This document shows positions 41,906 to 53,000 of a DNA stretch of 64,000 bases, one piece after another. A program made the translations under genes and the position numbers. The notes below the pieces were generated by a model that was not told where the DNA came from, searched no databases, and worked only from the letters and a program-made list of their open reading frames with translations. The stretch comes from Ahaetulla prasina (lineage: Eukaryota; Chordata; Lepidosauria; Squamata; Colubridae): NCBI RefSeq assembly GCF_028640845.1, contig NC_080548.1, positions 22,149,821-22,213,820 of the forward strand, given 5' to 3'. Positions within the stretch are counted from its first letter, which is position 1. Each line of letters starts with the position of its first letter.

Positions 41906-44660
41906 TGTGGGTCTACTTCTTCAGGACCTGTTACAGAGAAACTCTATCATGGGTTAAGAAAATGACTTCGAATACAGAATGGGATTTTTCTGACAGATTT
42001 GAGGCCCAGTTTTTGCGTTCCCTTTTCTTTCAGCACAGATAAAAAAATCTTCACAAAACCATAAGGTTACAAATATTCAAATCCAATCTGCATAGCAGTC
42101 AATTACGCAATACAAAAAGCATATTCCAGATGAATCACTACAGCAATAAATTAATCTTCCATTCCATGTACGATTTTTCATATATAGTAGTCTTGACACT
42201 TCCCTTGCTTAACCCCATTTTTTTCTTTTTTTTAAAAAAAAATCAGGGTTGCCCCGTGCTTTAACTAAATACTATTTAGTTGCTTCAGAAGGTGACATGA
42301 TATAGTAGCACGGTTGACTTTCTGCTACTTTCTAAATGCAACACTTCCAAAATAGGTGCAAAATATAATGAGAATCAACAAGCGTACTAACAGGCCTGAA
42401 CAATCAGTACAAAAATTTATTATAATTTAATGGATATCATCTAATGTAGTGGAAGTTTATCCTAAGTGATTAACTGGAAATAGTAGCACTGATGATGTTG
42501 CCTAGTTTGGTAATGTAACGTCTGCAAGAAAATCACCAAGCTTAGAGAGCACCAATAGTGCATTTATTTTGACAAATTACTGCAGACAAGGAGATAAGAT
42601 AAGGCAAGAAGGATGTTTTTAAAGGCAGCTATAAACAATAATTAAAAATTGCTTAAAAGTCGTGTTAGAATTTGGCCTCCTGTCAAAAGGCCTATTGGAG
42701 AATAGATTTTGAAAACCCGTATTTAACTTATGTACACTTTATCTGGGATATTTGCTATCCATACATTTCAAGTAGATGCCTGTAGGGTTAATATTTTGTT
42801 CATCATCTGGTACGTGTTGGAATGCGGGTAGCATTCTTATCTTGGATGGCAAACCTCAGTAAGCAATGTTCCCAGCATATACAAAGGTACGAGATGAAAC
42901 AAAGTATAAACTGAAACATTTTTTGCTTTTATCTTCCTTGCATACATGCATATTCGCTTGAAAACCAATTATGTAATAATTAACCAATTGTTGTGCCTTG
43001 GAGATATTATTAACCAATGATGAAGTAACACATATGTTAGCTGAACTATGAAACGCTATATATACTCTGTGTAATGTTCAATAAAAAAAGGATTGATTCA
43101 TCATCATCATCAGCCCTTATATCATTTCTACAGATACCTACCTAAATACCTATTTAGAAATTTTAAAAAATATTCTGTGCTATATTAAATCAGAAAAACA
43201 ACATTTATTTATATACTGGTATTAGTTTTAAAGAATATAAAGTGTAGCTGTTGGTATTTCAGCAGTCGTACCTTTGAGACTACTACAACTGGGGACATCC
43301 TTGTCAAAGTCCCTAGAGATTAGGTCCACTATTCTGTTTTATAATTCCCAATGTGCAATCTTGCCTGTTCCACGTTACCTTTAAACACCAGAAATTCTCT
43401 GGGGGGAAAAGTCAGTTGTTGAACCAGCTGTAAGCAGACAAGAAAAGAAACTTTCTCTAAGGAACACTTTTTTTTAACTGAAAACCTTCTTGCATTCAGA
43501 TCAAGGTAGTCTAGTAAACGGATGAATGCATTGTGAAATAATGTATTGAAAAGATAGGTTGATGACTTTGGAGACCGTACTACGGTGATTATTTTTCAGC
43601 CTTATGACCTGTCACTGGGTAGCCGAGTATTTCATAAACAGAAAAGTTTTACGTAGAAATACTAGGTAAAATATCAGGTTTAAAGCAGAGTGTTGCCCAA
43701 ATATTGAGTAATTATGCTAAAGCTAGTAAATTCCGATGGATTGGATTGGACCCGGAAGCTCCATGTAATTTGGGACAAATACATTGAACAGATTTTGGAT
43801 TAAGAAAGCAAATTAGTCATTGTGCTCTGAACAAAAGAAGTTACAATTCCTTGAAGAAGAGCTAACATTTGTCTTCAAAAGCTATGACTGGCTAATGCCA
43901 GCTGGGGCAAATATACATTGGCATCTTTGCTTTTTAAGTTCCTTCTTCAGAGTTAAGTAACTGTGTATCTGCTTGTTCACATATGTTCCACATAGGATGT
44001 GAAAGCTGTTTGGTCTGATTCTAGAAAGCAATTCTTGTTACCTATTTCACACGTACTGCATTTAGTGATTAGCAACAAAAATAAGACTAGAAAGGGGACA
44101 GGAGGGAGCGTTTGTAGAGAACTGAAATTTTACAGTACAGATCCTTTGAGAAGCCACTTAAATTAGAAAATCTAATTTATAAAAATCAGTTTACTTATCG
44201 GAGTAAGATTTAGGGCCTATGAATGAAATCTATCCCCTTTATGCTACTGTACTCATATAGTAATAGTAATTTATTGACTGAATTTACTTGACAGTTTCAG
44301 TAAAGGAAAGAAAAAGATATATTCTTAAAGAACTGAAAAAAAAATTTCCTTCATGTTTTAAAAAATGAAGGAGGGAGAACAAATGCTCAGAATAAACTCT
44401 GCCAATGAAACTTTTTAAATCAGTTTCATTTCATCCATCTGAAATGCAATTTTACTCCCAGGAACAATCTTTATTGGTTTTTGCTTATATTTGGGTTTTC
44501 TTATGGACCAGGCTCCCTATAATGGGAGTTCGCTTCCAGTTCTGTCATGGTAATATTTTGTATCTTTGGCGAGCTGCTCAGTTCCTTCTTGACATAAAAA
44601 CTTCCTTACACTTCACTACAGTTCCCCAAGTGGTCCCACCCCCCTGGCAATACATTATCC
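41906..44660. other. Intergenic, RLF to ZMPSTE24, part 2, with possible LTR-like module
   Basis: About 42470-42560 is a remnant of a repeat also seen at 63400-63565 (AACGTCTGCAAGAAAATCACC). About 42720-43130 has three AACCAAT boxes, a TATATATAC box and CAATAAAAAAAGG in promoter-like order, possibly a solo LTR; I could not find a clear target duplication. Elsewhere nothing is recognised. Confidence 0.4.
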
Positions 44661-44795
44661 CAGGGGTCTCCAACCTTGGTCCCTTTAAGACTTGTGGACT
44701 TCAACTCCCAGAGTTCCTCAGCCAGCTTTGCTGGCTGAGGGACTCTGGGAGTTGAAGTCCACAAGTCTTAAAGGGACCAAGGTTGGAGACCCCTG
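44661..44795. mobile_element. Foldback hAT-type MITE, copy 8
   Basis: 135 bp, near-perfect hairpin (CAGGGGTCTCCAACCTTGGT and inverse, centre near 44728), perfect 8-bp duplication CATTATCC (44653-44660, 44796-44803). It sits about 585 bp beyond the RLF stop codon. Confidence 0.92.
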
Positions 44796-44939
44796 CATTA
44801 TCCAACCTTGATCGAGTTTCCTCCCATCAGTACTAAGATATAAAACACACTGTCCAGAATTGCTTCACTACACTCAATTCAAAGTCCTCAGGCTGCCAAC
44901 AGGGGGTTGTAGTCAACCAAAATGGGTGAAAAAATTCCT

Positions 44940-44945
44940 TTTATT
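44940..44945 (-). terminator. RLF: Candidate RLF polyadenylation signal
   Basis: AATAAA on the minus strand, about 435 nt after the RLF stop, upstream of the foldback MITE in the direction of transcription. No other canonical hexamer was noticed between 44946 and the stop. Candidate only. Confidence 0.45.
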
Positions 44946-45379
44946 GAAACTCATAACTCAAAAAATATAAGATGCTGTAGTGTACAATATGTTACACAAA
45001 GCACCCTGAGGTGCACATTCAAGTCAAGTAAGATCACCATCTCCCCGCCCGCTCCCGCCCCACCTTGGTACCCCCAAGTATTTGTTCCATATACAATCAT
45101 GCACATTTTAGTCTGCGAGAGGAAGCGCCCCCCACCTTTGATATTCTGTTAATTAGCACCAAAATATCAGTTCTCTCTCTCTCTCTCTCTTTTAATTTAG
45201 CCGGGGAGCTACATTAGCCAATACTGTAGACAGATGTCATACATTCATGGAACTGAACAGTCTAATCTAACCTCAACAACATGTGCACGGAATCAGATTT
45301 AGCATTTCCCCAAAAGTCTCTTCTTTCATCCTTCTTCCTTCCTTCCTTCCTTTTTTTTTTTTTAAATAAACACAACTAT

Positions 45380-48300
45380 TTATGAACTTCCCACACAAAG
45401 GTGATCTGTTTTTTTTGTCGGAAAAAAGTCTATGAGGGAGGGGGAAAATTTAGACCTTTCGAGAACAACAACTGGCCGCAAGTAATGAAGTTGTTTTAAG
45501 GCGTGGTCCCCACAGCCTGTTAACGCCTTGCCCAAAATGGCCCTCAGGTTCTCCAGAGAAGGGAGGGGTGGGGAGTCCGGGGATAAGAGGGGCTGCATTC
45601 CTCTCAGCTGCCCATGAGCTTTGGCGCCACTGTTTTTCTTGGACATGGCTGCAGGGGGGACATTCGCGTACAAGCCCCTGCCCTGCGACACATCCCGTTT
45701 GGAGTCTTTAGCCTTCTCTATCACACCACCCATTCTATAGGGTCCAACCGGCTCCCACTCATTGTCGAGGAGGTTGTCGTCGTCATCAACATCATCCTCT
45801 TCTTCCTCCTCCTCCTCCTCCTCTTCTCGCTCCTGGCTTTCCTGAATGAACTTTAAAAATGAAGACTCAAAGCCCATGGGCTTGAAAGACTTCAGATCAA
45901 AGGGCTTCTGGACTTTCTCTTTAGGAGCAGAGAAGGGAAGCTTTTTTGTCGCCTCCTGCGAGGAGGACTGCCAGTCACTAGAATCTTTGTCTCTAGATAA
46001 CGGCAGGTGCGATTTCGCACAGTAAGAGGCGTTCTCTTGTCCATGATTTCTCAGGATATTCCCGGCCTCAGACTGTTGAGATGACCCCACTCGGTTACAA
46101 TCTTCTGAACACCTGGTTTTGGGATGATGGATATGTTTTAAAGTGCCTGAATACACAAGGACATCCGCCTCCTGGGATTCCTCCCCTTCAGAATACCGAC
46201 TCAGCTGGCTGCCCTTCTCGTCACAACTGGAGTTCGGAAGATGCCTTTCCCTTTTGTGCTCGTCGGCAGAGTGCCCCGTGACATCTGGTTTAAAGTCGGA
46301 GTCGCCCTCTGGCTCCGAATTTGCTTCCAGGCAGAGGTCATTCAGTGCCGTGCCACAGTCGACACATAGGACAAGCTCGTCGTACTGCTGCTCGATATAG
46401 GCACCCGCCATCTGATGGGTGCGCTTATAGTGCCTCACGATGCTGCTCTCCAGTTTGACCACAGAGGGACATCCCCGAACCATGCAAGGATACTGCGTTT
46501 GGTTGCAATTGTCTCTGCACATCTGCAGAGCTTCCAACCTTGTTCTGAAGGCGTATAATTGCTTTCCTTTATTTCGGCCGCCACCGCCCCTTTCACTGTT
46601 CTGCCTCTTCTTCTCACTCCCATCCTGCCTGAGGCACCGATACTTTAAGCACCGTTGCTCCTCGTCGTCTTCAAGGTGGCCCCCCTTTTCTTTGGTTCCT
46701 CGCAAGACACCGTCGTAATCGCTGTGCCGAAAATACACGTGCTGGGAATAGCTGCTGTAAGTTGTGAACACTCGGTTACAGCCATTCAGGTCACAATGGA
46801 TCTCAATGCCTTTGTTCAGGTCCTCCTCCTTTTCGTGCTCTTCCATCAGGTGGTGCTTTAACTTGTGGAAAGAATAAAATGCAGCCGGGCAGTGAGGATG
46901 ATGACAAGGGAACCGCACGGTTTCAGAAAGCACTTTGGAATCGTCTTCGTGATCAAAGGTGTGGGAGTCCATGCAATGCTTGGCGAGCGATTTAGAACAC
47001 AGGAAACGCTTGCTGCAGGCCTTGTGTTTGCAAACAAACAGTTTTTTACATTTGGCAAATTCCCTCTTGGTTCTTTCTTTGTCTTTCTCAAGGCAGAGCT
47101 GCTCTTTGTTATACCTGTGCACAGTCCTGTAGTGGCGGATCAGCCCTTTCTGATTGGTGAATGCAGAATTGCAATTCCGGTGGATGCAGTGGAACGGCTT
47201 GTGGTACTTATGCAAGATGTAGCATAGGTTTCCTTTGGCAACGGTCCTTTTACTTCCCCTCCCTTCGTTGGCTTCCAGTTCTTTTCGGTGGCCGTCCAGC
47301 GACGACAACTTAGCCTGCTTTCCAGGGATGCAGCTTTCCGCCTCTTCGCTCGATTCCAAGTCGGTTTCGGAACTGAAGTCCTCCGTTTTGGAAGGATGGT
47401 GTGGATCTATAGCAAGCTTCGTTTTGTGGTCAAGTTCTCCATCCGTGCTGGTATAGAACGCCGACATTGAATCTTCTGTGCTGTTCAGCCGATCCTCAGC
47501 ACATTCGTTCATATCCTCAAAGCTTTCGTTTGCAAACAGTTTCTGGGCAGCTGTCATGTTGCCAAGCTTATGCTTGTTCCTGTAATGCACCCTAAGATGC
47601 GTTTTTCTTGTAAAGGATCTTTGGCAAATATGACACTTGAAAGGTGAATAGCGATGTCGGAACATGTTGAGCTGAAGCACCATCTCTTTTGAATAATTAT
47701 GTTTCCTAACATAATGGGTCAGCAATGCCTCTCTGGTGACAAATTGACACGTGCAGCCTTGACGCTCGCAGAAAAAGGGCTTGGCAGCCAACTGGGTGAG
47801 ATATTGGGTGGGGAGCTTGCCTCGCTGTTCTTCGGGGAAGTGGTCAGAGGTAGATTCGTCTTCAGAGTTGGGGCACTTGGAGGAATAGGACTGCAAGAAT
47901 CTGGGAGAAGAGTGACTGCTGGAGTTCTTTAAACTTAAGTGCTTCAAGCCCAGGAGAAGTTCGAACATGCTGTCTTCGGTATTTGACATTTTTGAATGTA
48001 CGTAGAAGGAGCTTTCTGGGGAAGAAGGGCACAGTTCTTCCTTAAAATAGTTCCTGCTTTTACAGACATCACTAAAATCTCCAATGTCCTGAGAGTCTGA
48101 GCTAATCTCTCCCACAGGGCTTTCCAGCTGACCGGTATCTTTATCTTTCCTTCTTGGTTTGAAATGGTAGGGATGCGCCCTTCGTAGATGCTTCTGCATC
48201 CCCTTTGAGTTCTTGTAGGTCGATCCGCAGCCTTCAAAACCGCAGGTGAACTTTTTCCCATCGAAGTAGACAGCCACGTTAGAGTAGCGCTCTTTCAAAT

Positions 48301-50056
48301 TGGAGGGAAGGCAGGCTTTCTCCTGAGGTAGCACAGCTCCCGAAAAGGCCTGGCCCTGATCCACGACATCAGTCACTGAGATCATCTGATTTTCATTGGC
48401 CACGGATGAAGCGTGACTTTCCACGCTGCCGTTATTTTGGCCACCCTCTTCTCCGTCAGAAAGGGGCTCTTGTTTCACGGCCAGCATTTCTTCTCTCTTG
48501 GTCGATCCGGAAGGCAAATTAAGATTTTCTTGCTGCTCAGGAGGTTCTTTGTTTTTTAACGCCTCCGAATCCAAATGGCAGGCGAGCCCGTCCTGAGAAA
48601 CGCTACCTTCCTGCTTAATGGGCGCCGCCTTCATTTCACCGTTCGACATGTGCACGGAGAGGTGGTTGGTTAATTCGGTTTTGGAATAGTAGAACTTCTT
48701 ACAGCCGTGGAAATTACAGGTATAAGAAGCGTCCCGGAAATGCTGGGCTTCGTGATGGTACAGCTGCCCCAGGTCGCTGAAAACGATGTTGCAGCCGTTC
48801 AGTTCGCACTTGTAACGCAGATCGTCATGCTGCTGCTTGTGATGTAGCAACTCGTTCACGGAGCCAAACCGAGCGTAACAGCCCACGGAGACACACATGT
48901 AAGGCAAGGGGCCGCTGTGCACGTGCTCATGCTCCTGCAGGTGGAAGGCAGACATGAAATGCCGCCGGCAGTAGGAGCACTTCTCACGCCGGTTTTTCAT
49001 GTCTAAGTAGTGCATTGCGTTCTCGTCGTTGTTTTGGTGTTCAGCTTTTAGGTGAACACTTAAGTACTTGAACTGCTTGAACACCCTGGAGCAATCCGTG
49101 CCTGGGCAAGGGTACAGGTCTCGGTCTTGCAGGTGACAATTTTCCAGCTTGCTAAATGTTACATAGTCCTGTAGGTCACTTCTGGGTTTTTCGCAATGGA
49201 TAATTTTGAGAGGGTGGTTTCCTTCAAGGGCTGCAGAAGCGATCCTGGAGAGGTTGCTCTGGGCCAGCTTCCGTTTCTTCAACAGCAACTTCTTCTCTGC
49301 CCGGCATTTTCTACTGGGTGGCATTTTCACATGCTCCATCACGTGGGTCACAAAGATGTCCTTCCGCTTAAACTTTTTGGTACATACCGGGCATGTAAAA
49401 ATGCCGTCTTCCATGTGCATCTTAGAATGGTGGAGGATTCGAGCTTCGATACACTCCCGTTTGCAAATGACGCAAAAGAATTTGTACTGAAGCCATCTCT
49501 GGTATCTCTCCGAGGAGCCAATCGGCTTTTTGACTCTTACTCTCTCTTTGGGCCGATTTAAATAACGATTTTCGAAATTATTCTCTTCCCTACTTTCTTC
49601 GCAGTCGCTGGGGAGACTATCTAACAGCTCAGTTTCGTTGAGTGACAACATCTCATTGCCACTCAGGTCGTCCTCTGACTCGGACACTTCTTTCCCCAAC
49701 AATTTGAGGCAATGCCGCTTTAACGTTTTCCAGTCCCAAAATTCTGGATCGAAGGGCCAGTATGCCTTCAGGGCTAACAGGAGCTCACAACGGAGTGAGT
49801 TCGGAACTGGGGCATTTTCTTCATCAAATTTCTGATCTGGTTGTACATGCAGTTCTTCTAGTAGACTGTATCCTTCCTCACTTGGCTCCAGTAAGTATTC
49901 GGTAAGCTGGCAGGCCCTTCTGACCTCAAGGTCTTCTGGCAGCAAACATGCAATTGTTTTGCAAACAGAGCTCTTCATATCGTCCTTTTCGTTGGACCGG
50001 AGCTGCAGAGCTCTCACACACAGCAAGATGGATACAGCAAGGCCAGCTTCTTCTGC
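45380..50056 (-). CDS. RLF: RLF exon 8 (terminal, zinc-finger exon)
   Basis: 4677 nt, acceptor TCCTAG, entering at AEEAGLAVSILLCVRALQL and ending DHLCVGSS and TAA. One uninterrupted frame carries all visible C2H2 fingers, for example YPCPGTDCSRVFKQFKYL, FKCHICQRSFTRKTHL and FHCIHRNCNSAFTNQKGL. Linkers are acidic or Ser-rich. Near the C-terminus (about residues 1385-1410 of the exon) is a long Glu/Asp run followed by NEWEP. The conserved tail includes LRPVVVLERSKFS. Confidence 0.97.
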   Translation of the reverse strand, partial: AEEAGLAVSILLCVRALQLRSNEKDDMKSSVCKTIACLLPEDLEVRRACQLTEYLLEPSEEGYSLLEELHVQPDQKFDEENAPVPNSLRCELLLALKAYWPFDPEFWDWKTLKRHCLKLLGKEVSESEDDLSGNEMLSLNETELLDSLPSDCEESREENNFENRYLNRPKERVRVKKPIGSSERYQRWLQYKFFCVICKRECIEARILHHSKMHMEDGIFTCPVCTKKFKRKDIFVTHVMEHVKMPPSRKCRAEKKLLLKKRKLAQSNLSRIASAALEGNHPLKIIHCEKPRSDLQDYVTFSKLENCHLQDRDLYPCPGTDCSRVFKQFKYLSVHLKAEHQNNDENAMHYLDMKNRREKCSYCRRHFMSAFHLQEHEHVHSGPLPYMCVSVGCYARFGSVNELLHHKQQHDDLRYKCELNGCNIVFSDLGQLYHHEAQHFRDASYTCNFHGCKKFYYSKTELTNHLSVHMSNGEMKAAPIKQEGSVSQDGLACHLDSEALKNKEPPEQQENLNLPSGSTKREEMLAVKQEPLSDGEEGGQNNGSVESHASSVANENQMISVTDVVDQGQAFSGAVLPQEKACLPSNLKERYSNVAVYFDGKKFTCGFEGCGSTYKNSKGMQKHLRRAHPYHFKPRRKDKDTGQLESPVGEISSDSQDIGDFSDVCKSRNYFKEELCPSSPESSFYVHSKMSNTEDSMFELLLGLKHLSLKNSSSHSSPRFLQSYSSKCPNSEDESTSDHFPEEQRGKLPTQYLTQLAAKPFFCERQGCTCQFVTREALLTHYVRKHNYSKEMVLQLNMFRHRYSPFKCHICQRSFTRKTHLRVHYRNKHKLGNMTAAQKLFANESFEDMNECAEDRLNSTEDSMSAFYTSTDGELDHKTKLAIDPHHPSKTEDFSSETDLESSEEAESCIPGKQAKLSSLDGHRKELEANEGRGSKRTVAKGNLCYILHKYHKPFHCIHRNCNSAFTNQKGLIRHYRTVHRYNKEQLCLEKDKERTKREFAKCKKLFVCKHKACSKRFLCSKSLAKHCMDSHTFDHEDDSKVLSETVRFPCHHPHCPAAFYSFHKLKHHLMEEHEKEEDLNKGIEIHCDLNGCNRVFTTYSSYSQHVYFRHSDYDGVLRGTKEKGGHLEDDEEQRCLKYRCLRQDGSEKKRQNSERGGGGRNKGKQLYAFRTRLEALQMCRDNCNQTQYPCMVRGCPSVVKLESSIVRHYKRTHQMAGAYIEQQYDELVLCVDCGTALNDLCLEANSEPEGDSDFKPDVTGHSADEHKRERHLPNSSCDEKGSQLSRYSEGEESQEADVLVYSGTLKHIHHPKTRCSEDCNRVGSSQQSEAGNILRNHGQENASYCAKSHLPLSRDKDSSDWQSSSQEATKKLPFSAPKEKVQKPFDLKSFKPMGFESSFLKFIQESQEREEEEEEEEEEDDVDDDDNLLDNEWEPVGPYRMGGVIEKAKDSKRDVSQGRGLYANVPPAAMSKKNSGAKAHGQLRGMQPLLSPDSPPLPSLENLRAILGKALTGCGDHALKQLHYLRPVVVLERSKFSPSLIDFFPTKKTDHLCVGSS

Positions 50057-53000
50057 CTAGGAAAATGAAAAAAACACAGACAAATCAATGATTTGTTTTT
50101 CTCCGGATTTTCTCTGAATACTTTTGTAGGGTAACAAGTTGGAGAAAGCTTAGGGATGGCATGGTGGGCCCGGTAGGCCCGTTTATATATATATATAAAT
50201 ATTCCAAACTGCAACATTCAATATCCAACAATAAAGCCATTCTTACTGTACCATGAGAAATAAATAAACCTGCTCCGGATTGAGAGGTCCTGAGTGAAAT
50301 GTAAGTCAAACAACTCTAAGAGGAAAAATAGAATGCTCTAAATTTATTCTGGCTTTGAAACAAACAAGAACATTCTCCCGAACCGAATGCAGGGGGGTTT
50401 GAAAAGCTGCAGGTCAAAGCATCACTTATAAAGCTAAAGTTATTTTTTAATGGATTTTAGCTTTCTTAGGGATTAAGTAAATTTAGGAAGCAGGCACTTA
50501 AATTTGTAGAGGACTCAGCTGTAAGTTTGAAATTGGCCAGAGATGTTAGCGGCCAGGCAACTGATTCTAGATTCTCTTCTGATGCAAAACAAGAAGAGTC
50601 TCTCAAGTTCTGTGTAATCCCTTATCACTTCCTGTTTCAGCTCCAGGCTTTTACGCTGTTGAAATATTTCTCTTATCTCTTCAGACAGAAAGACTGTGAA
50701 AAATTCAACAGAAGAGCAACATAAACAAGAGCAGAAAGCTGCGGGAACTGGGCTAAAATTTATTGTACTCCACTGTTATTTGCAGACTAGGATAAAGAGG
50801 CCTTGAAAGAGGAAATTCCACCCTGCAAGAGCTCTCAGAAAGGCAGCCTGAAGCAGAGGAAGCCTCAGCTAGCATGAGTAAAGAAAACTCGTAGAGTCAC
50901 AGGTTGAGCAAGAACAGAAAGGAAAAATGTGCAAGCTAGAAGGCAGCAGGCTGTAATTTTGAAGTGACAAAAATATGTGTAATCTTATATGAGTTGTGTA
51001 AATAACCAACCGTCAGTGCAATCTTCAGTCTATGGAATCTATCCATACTAAAGTACAATCAATCACTCTGCTTTCTGAAGTCAAGGCAAGACTGCACCTC
51101 CAAGTTCCTTACATATATTTTTTAATAATTTCTACATTCAGTCCCCAAATTATGTGATACATTTTCACCCTCCACAAATATCAAACAGCAGTTGTTAGTA
51201 AACCGCAAATGGATACGTACTTCAGCCTGTATGACTCTTATGAGGAAGAACAAGTGTTGCAATGTTCTCGCAATGATGCCAAATTGCCGACATCGCTCGA
51301 GAAAGGAATCTAAGGATGGGTCAATTCTTCTTTGTAATTTACTCCAAAACAGAGTTAGTTCCCTGCAGAAGAAGTGGGGGGGGGGAGTAAGGAATTAGAG
51401 GCAATTCACACAACTTCGACAATAGCCAACCAACCCCAACCAAAACACGATGAGAAAATAGAGCACAATGTATTTTTGTAGTGCCAAACCTGGAAAATAG
51501 GATCTAGGACAGTGATGGCTAACCTTTTTGCCATCGCGTGGCAAAAGCGGGGGGAGCGCTTGGCCATACCCATAATTGTATGCGCCCTACCTTCTGCATG
51601 CACGCGCTCCCCCCGCTTTTGGCACATGATGGCATAGTGGGCCCGGTGCGCCCTTTTTTCACCCTCCCCAGGCTCCAGAGCCTTTCTAGGAGCCTGAGGA
51701 GGGCGAAAACGGCCTCTCCCCCATCTCCGGAGGCCAGAAATGGCCCATTTACCGAAGTCGGCAAACAGGCTATTTCTGGCCTCTGGAGGGCTTCCAGGGG
51801 GGTGGGGGAAGGCTGTTTTCGCCCTCCCCAAACTTCTAGAAAGGCTCTGGAGCCTGGGGAGACCAAAAACCGGGCCTTCCTCACACCCCCACCCTGGCCC
51901 TCTGGAGGCAGGAAACAGTCATTTTCCCTACTTCCAGTGGGCCCAAAAGGCCCGAAAAGGAGCTGAGCTAATATGGCTTAAGGACCAGTGGTAGGATTCA
52001 AAATTTTTTACTACCGGTTCTGTGGGCATGGCTTGGTGGGTGTGGCAGGGGAAAGATCCTGTAAATCTCCCTTCCCTCCCTACTCCAGGGGAAGGCTACT
52101 GCAAAATCCCCATTTCCTTCCAATCAGCTGGGACTTGGGAGGCAGAGAATAGATGGGGCAGGGCTAGTCAGAGGTGGTATTTACTGGTTCTCCGAAATAC
52201 TCAAAATTTCAGCTCTCCAGAACTGGTCAGAACCTGCTGAATACCACCTCTGTTAAGGACCCAAAAACATACAGTCTCTTTTGTGTTTAAGTAAAAACTG
52301 GAAATGATAAAGCTATCAAGGATTTAACACATTTCATCCACTTCTTACTTATACTTAAAACAACCAGGAAAATTGTTCTTGAATTTTAATGATGCAGGTG
52401 TGGAGTAAAGTTGCAAGAAAAGGACCCGCACACCTGTTGCATACAGCTGATTTTACCATGTGGAGTAGGACATGGCTTTTGTTATCAACACACTATTACT
52501 TGTTGAAATATAGCAGCAAATATAGCAGACTTCAACATTTTTAAATACTTGGATTTCTCTTTTATTTTAAAGCTTCTCATCAACAGACAGAATGCACCAT
52601 AATGTATTTTTGTCGGCTGTTGAATTAGAAACTTTTAGAAGCTTTTTTGGTCAGGATGGGAAATTCTGAAAGCCAATTCTTGGACAGAACACTTACCAAG
52701 AGCAGTATACGCTTGCTGTTTGAAGCTGCTGAGTGAAATATGTTGTACAGAGAATAAAAGCAGTGCTGTCTTGGCCTTCAGCTTCCAAATTGCATATCAT
52801 ATCTAGGACCTCTTTGCAGTCCACTTTTGAAATCTTTTTGAAAAAAACAGGGAAAAAATTACATGATAAATACTTTTAAGAAAAAACCTCTTTTCTTGCT
52901 AAACAAAGTAAGCTACCCTCCCAGGAGAACCTCTGCATTCTATTCTAATACTGAGAGATCATTTGGTAACCTGTTTAAAGTCCGGGATGGATCATCACAA

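Noticed and set aside
40720..41965. Open frames of 110-165 codons in both strands
   Set aside because: They arise in GC-rich internal repeats of two hAT-type elements with 8-bp target duplications; no protein family is recognisable.
35657..45379. A TMCO2-like gene between RLF and ZMPSTE24
   Set aside because: It is expected from the mammalian order, but no matching coding sequence was seen on either strand; the interval holds repeats and unassigned DNA.
45614..49835. Many plus-strand and alternate-frame open frames opposite RLF exon 8
   Set aside because: They are shadows of a long, conserved coding exon on the minus strand and show no domain of their own.
51406..51994. Overlapping open frames in both strands in RLF intron 6
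   Set aside because: Same GC-rich repeat interior as at 41466-41897.
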